Positions 6,020 through 11,623 of a stretch of 11,623 bases of DNA are shown in pieces. Origin of the DNA: Gemmatimonadota bacterium (lineage in GTDB: Bacteria > Latescibacterota > UBA2968 > UBA8231); the NCBI GenBank assembly GCA_026706505.1, contig JAPOYQ010000208.1, forward strand, positions 1-11,623, read 5' to 3'. The notes under the pieces were generated by a model that searched no databases, was not told the DNA's origin, and saw only the letters and a program-made list of their open reading frames with translations. A program made the translations under genes and the position numbers. Every line of letters begins with the position of its first letter. Within the stretch, counting starts at the first letter, position 1.

Positions 6020-6186
6020 ACCCCGCCCCTTGCCCAGTTCTCGCGCTCGCATTCTTCGAGCACTACCGTAGTCCCCTCCCGGGGCGCATCGCAGGTATCC
6101 ACTATGGCTTGGGTCAGCGCTTCGACTAAGGCTCGCTTCTGCTCGGTGGAACGCCCTGTAAGCATCTTCACATTGATAAATGGCAT
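5995..6186 (-). CDS. 4-oxalocrotonate tautomerase family enzyme
   Basis: The protein has 63 residues, the usual 4-OT subunit length (about 62 after Met removal). It starts MPFINVKMLTGRSTEQKRAL, giving the N-terminal Pro1 that acts as general base once the initiator Met is removed. Arg11 is present. Trp50 (ENWARGG) takes the place of Phe50 of classical 4-OT, but position 39, Arg in classical 4-OT, is Thr here. Family members catalyse keto-enol tautomerisation, for instance of 2-hydroxymuconate, as small hexamers in the cytoplasm. The changed residue 39 makes the substrate doubtful. The start is fixed by AGGAGG 7 nt upstream. No aromatic-degradation genes lie nearby, so its role here is open. 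Its 3' end is the right-hand repeat flanking the TA cassette. Confidence 0.9.
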   Translation of the reverse strand: MPFINVKMLTGRSTEQKRALVEALTQAIVDTCDAPREGTTVVLEECERENWARGGVLVADRQQ

Positions 6187-6193
6187 CGTCCAT

Positions 6194-6199
6194 CCTCCT
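6194..6199 (-). promoter_or_regulatory. Ribosome-binding site AGGAGG of the tautomerase gene
   Basis: This consensus Shine-Dalgarno on the minus strand is 7 nt from ATG 6186. It decides between that start and an out-of-frame ATG at 6193-6191, which lies too close to the site. Confidence 0.75.
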
Positions 6200-6258
6200 G
6201 TTTAGTGATTAGTAATGCCACCATTAAATAAGCCTCAACTACATCTCCCACCAGATGC

Positions 6259-6287
6259 GCGACAAAATCCGCGCTAATGAGTATATT
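6259..6287 (+). promoter_or_regulatory. Possible promoter of the zinc-finger gene
   Basis: GCGACA (6259-6264; four of six bases of the -35) and TATATT (6282-6287; five of six of the -10) are 17 nt apart. Transcription would begin near 6294, after the first ATG (6277), which argues that translation starts at ATG 6298 or ATG 6316. Confidence 0.35.
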
Positions 6288-6543
6288 GTTCCCAATCATG
6301 CCTACGAGCAACCTCATGATTTGCGACAATTGTGGTAAAGACGGCGCGAAGCGGCACTACAAGACGCAAGTATGCGGTCCCAAGAACGATAAGTTCCTAG
6401 TGGATAAGGTACCGGTGGTCCGTTGTCCTCATTGTCATCAAACCTATATGACGGCCCAAACCGCCAAGACGCTGGATCGACTCCTCCAGCAGCGCAAGGA
6501 ACTAGCCCAGCCCCAAACCCTCGACGTCATCGAATTCGCCTGA
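6277..6543 (+). CDS. YgiT/MqsA-type zinc-finger protein (orphan antitoxin-like)
   Basis: The longest frame gives 88 residues. It contains two zinc-binding knuckles, CDNC (residues 16-19) and CPHC (50-53), in the order of the YgiT-type finger (N-terminal half of MqsA-like antitoxins). A helical tail, AQTAKTLDRLLQQRKELAQ, runs from residue 60. Family members begin directly at the first knuckle (M-x-C-x-x-C), so Met14 (ATG 6316, MICDNCG) or Met8 (ATG 6298) is a better start than Met1. An upstream -10 that overlaps codons 2-4 also favours the later starts. Such proteins usually pair with a small toxin (MqsR or DUF4258), but none lies next to it: the gene upstream is a divergent tautomerase and downstream is a lipoprotein. 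It lacks the HTH domain of full MqsA. It is probably an orphan antitoxin-like regulator. Confidence 0.8.
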   Translation: MSILFPIMPTSNLMICDNCGKDGAKRHYKTQVCGPKNDKFLVDKVPVVRCPHCHQTYMTAQTAKTLDRLLQQRKELAQPQTLDVIEFA

Positions 6544-8174
6544 TTGAGTACTACAAGATATGGGGTCTCGCCCTCGCCTGCGCCCTCTGCGCCTGCGCCC
6601 CTAAAGACCCCCCAGCACCACCAGTGCATTTCGCCGACGCCGGAGCCGTCGCTGGCATCGACTTCGTCCACTACAACGGCTTTTCCGGCGAATACTACTA
6701 CGTCGAAACCTTCGGTGCTGGAGCCGCCTTCCTCGACTACGACGGCGACGGCCACCTCGACCTCTACCTCGCCAACGGCACCTACCTGACCGGTCATCCC
6801 CCGGACCAACCGCCGGTCAATCGGCTCTATCGCAACGCGGGCGCGGGCACCTTTGCCGACATCACCGCCCACAGCGGCAGCGCCGACCCCGGCTACGGCT
6901 TTGGCGTCGCGACCGCGGACTACGATGCCGACGGCGACCCCGACCTCTTCGTCGCCAACTACGGCCCCAATGCCCTCTACCGCAACGACCAAGGCACCTT
7001 CGCGAAAACGTCGGCTGGCCTAGCAGACCCGCGCTGGGGCTCCAGTGCTGGCTTCCTCGACTACGATCTCGACGGAGACCTCGACCTCTTCGTCGCCAAT
7101 TACGTGCGCTACGCCCTCGACGATGAATCCGTTTGCCAACAGGGCCAAGTGCGCTCGTACTGCGAGCCTAGCGTGTACGACCCCACCGGCGACCTACTCT
7201 ATCGCAACGACGGCAACACCTTCGCCGACGTCACCGAGGCCACCGGCATCGCACTCAAGGGCAAGGGGCTGGGCGTCGCGCTGGCCGATTACGACCACGA
7301 CGGCGACACCGACATCTACGTGGCCAACGACGGCACCATGAACTTCCTCTACGCCAACCAGCACAGCACCTTCGCCGAAGTGGGCTTGATTGCCGGCACT
7401 CGCTACAACGAGCACGGGCACGCCGACGCGGGTATGGGCGTCGATTTTGGCGACTACGACCGCGATGGCGACTACGACCTCTTCGTCACCAATTTCGCCT
7501 TTGAAACCAACGCCCTCTACCGCAACGACGGCCAAGGCCAATTCGCCGTCGCCACCCAACGCTTGGGCCTGGCCGATCCCTCGTACCGACCCCTCGGCTT
7601 TGGCACCAAGTTTTTCGACTATGACAACGACGGCGACCTCGACCTGTTCGCCGCCAACGGCCACGTCATCGACCGCATTGCAGAAGTGGATTCGAGCCAG
7701 ACCTATCGGCAACCCAACCAGATGTTCCGCAACGACGCTGGCCGCCGCTTTGCCGACGTCTCGGCCACGATGGGACCCGATTTCCAAAGAGCCAACGCCG
7801 GCCGCGCCACCGCAGTCGCCGACTACGACGACGACGGCGATCTCGACCTCCTAGTGACCACAGTAGCATCCCGGCCGCGTCTGTTGCGCAACGACGGCGG
7901 CAATGCCCATCACTGGCTACAAATCCTGTTAGTGGGAAAAATCCACCCCGACGCCCTCGGCACGCGGGTGGAGGTTGTGGCCGACGGGGTGCGCCAAGTG
8001 CAGGAGCGCCAATCGGGCGGCAGCTATCTGTCCAGCCACGACCCCCGCCTGCACTTCGGACTGGGCGTGGCCACGAGCGCCCAAGTGGAAATCTACTGGC
8101 CGGATGGGACGCAGCAGACCTTAGAGAAGGTCACCGCTAATCAAGTACTCAAAGTCGTCCAGCCAGACCCCTAA
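6423..8174 (+). CDS. CRTAC1-type FG-GAP repeat lipoprotein with ASPIC/UnbV domain
   Basis: The open frame from TTG 6423 gives 583 residues. The first 40 overlap the zinc-finger gene and are unlikely to be translated. A lipoprotein signal follows (IEYYKIWGLALACALCAC) with lipobox LCAC and Cys58, then Pro-rich KDPPAPP. Seven FG-GAP/VCBS blades carry Ca2+-binding loops of the form DxDxDGDxD at about 105, 167, 213, 289, 344, 399 and 467, forming a β-propeller. Residues about 485-578 match the ASPIC/UnbV domain (GTRVEVVADGVRQVQERQSG, HFGLG, IYWPDGTQQTLEKV). The protein is expected to be anchored on the envelope, with a binding or adhesion role. No ATG, GTG or TTG lies in frame between 6435 and the signal peptide; the nearest codons are CTG 6540 and ATT 6543. 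It may be co-transcribed with the zinc-finger gene. Confidence 0.85.
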   Translation: MSSLSSNLYDGPNRQDAGSTPPAAQGTSPAPNPRRHRIRLIEYYKIWGLALACALCACAPKDPPAPPVHFADAGAVAGIDFVHYNGFSGEYYYVETFGAGAAFLDYDGDGHLDLYLANGTYLTGHPPDQPPVNRLYRNAGAGTFADITAHSGSADPGYGFGVATADYDADGDPDLFVANYGPNALYRNDQGTFAKTSAGLADPRWGSSAGFLDYDLDGDLDLFVANYVRYALDDESVCQQGQVRSYCEPSVYDPTGDLLYRNDGNTFADVTEATGIALKGKGLGVALADYDHDGDTDIYVANDGTMNFLYANQHSTFAEVGLIAGTRYNEHGHADAGMGVDFGDYDRDGDYDLFVTNFAFETNALYRNDGQGQFAVATQRLGLADPSYRPLGFGTKFFDYDNDGDLDLFAANGHVIDRIAEVDSSQTYRQPNQMFRNDAGRRFADVSATMGPDFQRANAGRATAVADYDDDGDLDLLVTTVASRPRLLRNDGGNAHHWLQILLVGKIHPDALGTRVEVVADGVRQVQERQSGGSYLSSHDPRLHFGLGVATSAQVEIYWPDGTQQTLEKVTANQVLKVVQPDP

Positions 8175-8183
8175 TTCTGTCCA

Positions 8184-9989
8184 TTAGCGACCCAACGCCC
8201 GCGTTTGTACCTCTTGGTAAAACTGACGCAAGCGCTCGCGCTCGGCAGGCAAGTGATCGACCGCTCGTTGGAGGACGTGTGCTGCCCGGGCTAGATCGCC
8301 CATCTGCCCGTAGAGGCGGATCATCTCCACATAGGCTGGTAGCAACTTGGGATTAGCCTTGAGCGCGGCCTCGTAGTAGCTAAAGGCTCCTTCTATATCT
8401 CGCTGCATGATCCGCACGTGCGCCAAGTTCATCCACGGCTCGACTTGCCGAGGGGCCTTTTGCGCCACCCGCGCAAAAATTTCTTCGCCGCCTGTGAGAT
8501 CGCCCAACGCCGCCTTGACCCCACCCAGATTTAACCACGCCTGCCAGTACTCGGGATCCTCAGCCACCGCCCGCTCAAACGCCGCCAGTGCCCGCTCTTT
8601 GTCGCCAGCCTCGACATATGCATTACCCAGATTGTAGTGGATGGCCGCATCTCCCTCCATGTCCATTGGTGCTAGGTAGCTGTTGGCTGCCAACGCAAAA
8701 ACCAAACAGACGGCCAACCCCAGCCCCAAATTGCGCCAACATCTCGTCCGTCCCCAGTCCCACAGCGCCCACACCCCATAGGCGGCAAAAACTATGAGCA
8801 CCGGCAGCACCGGCACTCGGTAGCGCGCCGCCACAAAGAACGCGACCACTCCCAGACAATAGCACAGCACGTACAACAGCGGCCACGTCGGCCCAATCCG
8901 CCGCAGACTCAGCAGTATTCCCCACAGCGCCAAAGGAGCCACCAAGCCAAAGGGGAAGGCAATACCCGCTTTCCAAAGAGTTGCCGATAACACCGTTGAG
9001 TACGTGCGCCAGAAGTAAATCGGCTGATTGCGCCCCCGCTCATCGCCGTGCCAAAACGCCCCTAACTTGTGCCCCATCAATCCCAGCCACCCAGTCGGAT
9101 CGCCCCGGATGTAATCCCAAGCCCGCGCGGCAAAATAAGCAGACTTAGCCGAGGGCCGCTCAATCCCCTCCCGCGCCGGTTGGGTGACTAAATCGTCCCA
9201 CTCCCACCCCGGTCGGATAGCCACGGTTTCTTTATAGTTGGAGTTATTGCCAATGTACAGATTGATCCCCGCGTTATAGGAAATCCCCACCCCATCGCCG
9301 CCTATCGCCCAGTTGCGCCAAGCCACCGGCGCGATAGCCAAGATCACGCCGAGCGCGAACGCACCGGCCCAGACCAAACCCTGCCGACGAGGGATAACCC
9401 ACAAGAGGGCGATGGGCACGGCGACTGCAAAGACCAGCACCGTCGGCACGGCCAACGCACCGACACCAAAGGCCACTCCGGCACCCAAAAATCCCCAGCG
9501 GCTCGGACGGCGCCAGACGCACAAAAGCACCACCAGAGCCATCAGATCGACGAAGGCAGCTAATGAAGCCGGCAACAGTTCGCCGTCAAAAAAGATCAGC
9601 GGCCCGCACAGCGCCGTGCCGACCCCAGCTAGCAACCCCACCGCCGGATTGAACAAAGCGCGCCCGATCCACCAACTCATCGCGCAGACCAGCGCCCCTA
9701 GCAGGGCCTGCACAAAGCGCACGGCGTAAAAAAATGACTCTGGGAAAAGAACTTTTACCGCCCCGAGGAAGTACGGATAGAGCGGCGGCTGCCAAAACGG
9801 TCCCTCACCCACACCCAACCAATTGCCCGCAGCCAAGCGCTGGGCGTGGTGGGTGTACGTCTTGGCGTCAACCGCCGGATGTGCAAAGAGTGGACTCGCA
9901 TCTGCTTCGAGGATATAGGCAATCCGCACTGCGAGAGCGAGGGCAAAGACGAGCCAGCCTAAGCGCCCGGCCTGTAGCCCAGCGATCAT
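8184..9989 (-). CDS. GT-C membrane glycosyltransferase (PMT/ArnT-like) fused to TPR repeats
   Basis: The protein has 601 residues. Residues 1-440 are a polytopic membrane domain of about ten or more helices. Helix 1 is at 10-27. The first outer loop carries Asp41 (DAKTYTHHAQRLA), in the place of the catalytic Asp of GT39/GT83 enzymes, then QPPLYPYFLGAV (67-78), typical of the PMT_2 group. AARYRVPVLPVL (387-398) is the common late-helix motif. These enzymes move a sugar from a polyprenyl-phosphate donor onto lipid or protein in the periplasm. Residues 447-582 hold four TPR units (for instance DAAIHYNLGNAYVEAGDKER), suggesting docking of a protein partner. No acceptor is identifiable. There is no Shine-Dalgarno; TATATT lies 4 nt before the ATG. 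It converges on the CRTAC1 gene with a 9-bp gap and diverges from the DUF6785-like gene. Confidence 0.88.
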   Translation of the reverse strand: MIAGLQAGRLGWLVFALALAVRIAYILEADASPLFAHPAVDAKTYTHHAQRLAAGNWLGVGEGPFWQPPLYPYFLGAVKVLFPESFFYAVRFVQALLGALVCAMSWWIGRALFNPAVGLLAGVGTALCGPLIFFDGELLPASLAAFVDLMALVVLLCVWRRPSRWGFLGAGVAFGVGALAVPTVLVFAVAVPIALLWVIPRRQGLVWAGAFALGVILAIAPVAWRNWAIGGDGVGISYNAGINLYIGNNSNYKETVAIRPGWEWDDLVTQPAREGIERPSAKSAYFAARAWDYIRGDPTGWLGLMGHKLGAFWHGDERGRNQPIYFWRTYSTVLSATLWKAGIAFPFGLVAPLALWGILLSLRRIGPTWPLLYVLCYCLGVVAFFVAARYRVPVLPVLIVFAAYGVWALWDWGRTRCWRNLGLGLAVCLVFALAANSYLAPMDMEGDAAIHYNLGNAYVEAGDKERALAAFERAVAEDPEYWQAWLNLGGVKAALGDLTGGEEIFARVAQKAPRQVEPWMNLAHVRIMQRDIEGAFSYYEAALKANPKLLPAYVEMIRLYGQMGDLARAAHVLQRAVDHLPAERERLRQFYQEVQTRALGR

Positions 9990-9993
9990 TGCG

Positions 9994-9999
9994 AATATA
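9994..9999 (-). promoter_or_regulatory. -10-like TATATT next to the glycosyltransferase start
   Basis: TATATT (five of six of the consensus) on the minus strand is 4 nt from ATG 9989. No good -35 lies at 16-19 nt. If used, the message would begin at or just inside the start codon. Confidence 0.3.
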
Positions 10000-10036
10000 C
10001 CCGCTGAATGGTATCGTTAGTGGCCATCAACCAACA

Positions 10037-10042
10037 TACAAT
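10037..10042 (+). promoter_or_regulatory. -10-like TACAAT next to the DUF6785-like gene start
   Basis: TACAAT (five of six of the consensus) ends 1 nt before ATG 10044. There is no Shine-Dalgarno and no clear -35. A start site 6-7 nt beyond would fall inside codon 2, so the true promoter or translation start may differ. Confidence 0.25.
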
Positions 10043-10043
10043 T

Positions 10044-11623
10044 ATGCGCTCATCCTTCCTCGGCACCTGTTTCTCCTTCGTCCTCGTCCTAGTCTTTACC
10101 GTCTGCATGACCTTTACCAGTGTGCGGACCTACGTTCTCTATGGCAACTACACAGGGCTAACCGATCACTTCAACACCGTCGGCGTCATCTTCCTGATCT
10201 TCTGGATTGTGGTCGTCGCCCTCGCGCTGCGCCTGCTCCACCCGCTCTTGCGCCTCTCGCCAGCCAATTTTGCCTTGGTCTATGCCGCGCTCATGGTCGC
10301 CGTGGTGCTGCCCTCCATGGGCTTTGGCGGCTACTTCATCCCTTTAATCGCTGGCGTCTTTTACTACGCCACCCCAGAAAACAACTGGTCCGACCTGCTC
10401 TGGCCGCACATCCCCCACTGGGCCGTCCCCCGCGATCTCGAAGCGATCCGCCAGCTTTTTGAAGGCACGGATGCCGCCGCGCCCGTGCCTTGGGCCTTGT
10501 GGGCTGGGCCGCTGTTGTGGTGGGGCCTCTTCATGCTGGCCTTCTTCTTGGTCAGCATCGCGCTGATCAGCCTCGTCCACCACCAGTGGTCGCGCCAAGA
10601 GCGCTTGGTGTATCCCCTCGCCGCCGTCCCCAACATGCTCCTCGAAAGCTTGGAAAACCCCGCCGCGTCCATCCTCAAAAGCAAGCTGTTGTGGCTGGGA
10701 TTTCTCATCGCCTGGGCGCTGCCGACCGTCAACATGCTCGACCGAGTATTGGATATCGAGATCATCCACGGCTTCGGCATCCCCGGCGGCCGCATCGAGA
10801 TCCGTCAATTCGGGCTTAGTTACGGACTTAACACCGACCTGCTGGTCGTGGGCTTGAGCTATTTGGTCGGCCTCAACGTGCTGTTCAGCGTCTGGTTTTT
10901 CCACATCCTCATCGCCGCCGAAGGCGCACTGCTCAACTGGCTGGGCATTTCCCTATCGCTACCGGCCCAACCCCATGCACCACCCAACGTGCTGCTCGCC
11001 CATCAGCAAATTGGCTCGCTCGCGTGCATCGTCGGAATCTCGCTGTGGATGTCGCGCCACTTCCTGCGTCGCCAGTGGCAGCTGATCATCGGCGGTGGTC
11101 CAGACAGCGATAGCCCAATCTCGCCGCGTATCGCCGCTCTGCTCGGACTGGTCGGGCTGACGTACATGACTGGCTTTCTCTGGGCCAGCGGCCTGAGTTT
11201 GGTCTGGAGCATCGTCTTCTTGCTGGTCGCGTTGGTGATCTTCTTCGGCATTGCCCGCCTATTGGCCCAGACCGGGATCGGCCGCCTGCGCGCTCCGGCC
11301 TCCGTGCCGCCGATCCTGACCAATCTCGTGGGCACCGCCCCTTTTGGTGCCCAAGGGCTGAGTGCGATGGGGCTGAGCATGGTCTGGACAGCCGACCTTC
11401 AGCTCTTTTTGATGGGCACCCTCGCCCACGCCTTCAAGGTCTGCGAGCCAGCTCGGCTCAAGATCAGCGGACGCAAGCTGGTGTTCTTTTTGTCCGCCGC
11501 CATGATCGCCGGCCTCATAACCACCATGGTCTGCTACATCTGGCTGGGCTACCGCCACGGGCTAATCCACGGCTACGGCTGGTACTTCGTCAACTCGCCG
11601 CAGTACCACTGGTCTTGGGTCGC
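10044..11623 (+). CDS. Polytopic membrane protein, DUF6785-like (incomplete at window end)
   Basis: This frame is open from ATG 10044 to the window end, giving 526 codons without a stop. The protein is highly hydrophobic with many membrane helices, the first in residues 3-22. Recognisable stretches include RTYVLYGNYTGLTDHFNTVG (28-47), LSPANFALVYAALMVAVVLP, the Trp-rich PWALWAGPLLWWGLFML, the charged RQERLVYPLAAVPNMLLE (184-201), and GTAPFGAQGLSAMGLSM before the end. This pattern matches my memory of the DUF6785 family (often with a C-terminal DUF6784 part), large membrane proteins of unknown function common in environmental bacteria; a transporter-like role is guesswork. The start is chosen because it precedes the first helix. 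The 54-bp gap to the divergent glycosyltransferase means shared control. The missing C-terminus prevents judging full length. Confidence 0.75.
   Translation, partial: MRSSFLGTCFSFVLVLVFTVCMTFTSVRTYVLYGNYTGLTDHFNTVGVIFLIFWIVVVALALRLLHPLLRLSPANFALVYAALMVAVVLPSMGFGGYFIPLIAGVFYYATPENNWSDLLWPHIPHWAVPRDLEAIRQLFEGTDAAAPVPWALWAGPLLWWGLFMLAFFLVSIALISLVHHQWSRQERLVYPLAAVPNMLLESLENPAASILKSKLLWLGFLIAWALPTVNMLDRVLDIEIIHGFGIPGGRIEIRQFGLSYGLNTDLLVVGLSYLVGLNVLFSVWFFHILIAAEGALLNWLGISLSLPAQPHAPPNVLLAHQQIGSLACIVGISLWMSRHFLRRQWQLIIGGGPDSDSPISPRIAALLGLVGLTYMTGFLWASGLSLVWSIVFLLVALVIFFGIARLLAQTGIGRLRAPASVPPILTNLVGTAPFGAQGLSAMGLSMVWTADLQLFLMGTLAHAFKVCEPARLKISGRKLVFFLSAAMIAGLITTMVCYIWLGYRHGLIHGYGWYFVNSPQYHWSWV

Noticed and set aside
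6191..6193. Alternative ATG start for a minus-strand frame overlapping the tautomerase (MDDAIYQ...)
   Set aside because: It is out of frame with the clear 4-OT protein and directly abuts the Shine-Dalgarno sequence, leaving no spacing.
7194..7787. Minus-strand open frame of 197 codons rich in Val and Glu opposite the FG-GAP gene
   Set aside because: Its regular VAVVVE-like pattern is the reverse complement of the repeated DxDxDGDxD codons, not an independent repeat protein.
6543..8174. CRISPR-like or minisatellite array suggested by repeated GACGGCGAC words
   Set aside because: The spacing is irregular and in frame with FG-GAP calcium loops, so it is protein-level repetition.
10344..10904. 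Minus-strand open frame of 186 codons, hydrophilic and Glu/Gln/His-rich, opposite the DUF6785-like gene
   Set aside because: The plus strand carries a continuous membrane-protein frame with conserved-looking motifs; the antisense frame has no domain or start signal.

Overview
The window looks like a piece of chromosome from a GC-rich, diderm, probably uncultured environmental bacterium. The combination of a secreted discoidin-like/FlgD-Ig protein, a CRTAC1-type FG-GAP lipoprotein, a GT-C glycosyltransferase fused to TPRs and a DUF6785-like membrane protein is what I would expect in Latescibacterota, Poribacteria or neighbouring FCB/PVC-type lineages. That placement is inference from gene content only. 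There are no rRNA or tRNA genes, CRISPR arrays, transposases or integrases.

Layout. Positions 1-2664 carry two genes on the minus strand: a 753-aa secreted protein and, downstream of it, the N-terminus of a second exported protein cut by the window edge. A roughly 300-bp divergent control region (2665-2965) follows. Next come two plus-strand genes: a small coiled-coil membrane protein with an 11-residue tandem repeat (2966-3256) and a signal-peptide-bearing pentapeptide-repeat protein with a channel-like C-terminus (3432-4973).

Positions 4986-6019 form the most distinctive part. A lower-GC antitoxin/PIN-toxin pair (VapBC-like, DUF3368-type toxin) lies between two 29-bp near-identical direct repeats. 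The right repeat is the 3' end of a convergent 4-oxalocrotonate tautomerase gene. Removing one repeat plus the cassette would leave an intact tautomerase gene, so this looks like a small TA cassette inserted at a gene end.

Positions 6277-8174 hold an orphan YgiT/MqsA-type zinc-finger protein followed by a seven-repeat FG-GAP/ASPIC lipoprotein with no ordinary start codon at its signal peptide. Only 9 bp separate the lipoprotein from the convergent GT-C glycosyltransferase/TPR gene (8184-9989). That gene diverges from a large polytopic DUF6785-like protein (10044 to the window end, incomplete).

Working together. Most of the products are predicted to be envelope or secreted proteins: surface/secreted, periplasmic calcium-binding, glycan transfer, and membrane channel or transporter. 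No single pathway ties them together. The region reads as accessory envelope genes with a TA insertion. Several genes lack a Shine-Dalgarno sequence and have a -10-like hexamer right against the start codon, suggesting leaderless transcripts, while others have strong Shine-Dalgarno sequences.
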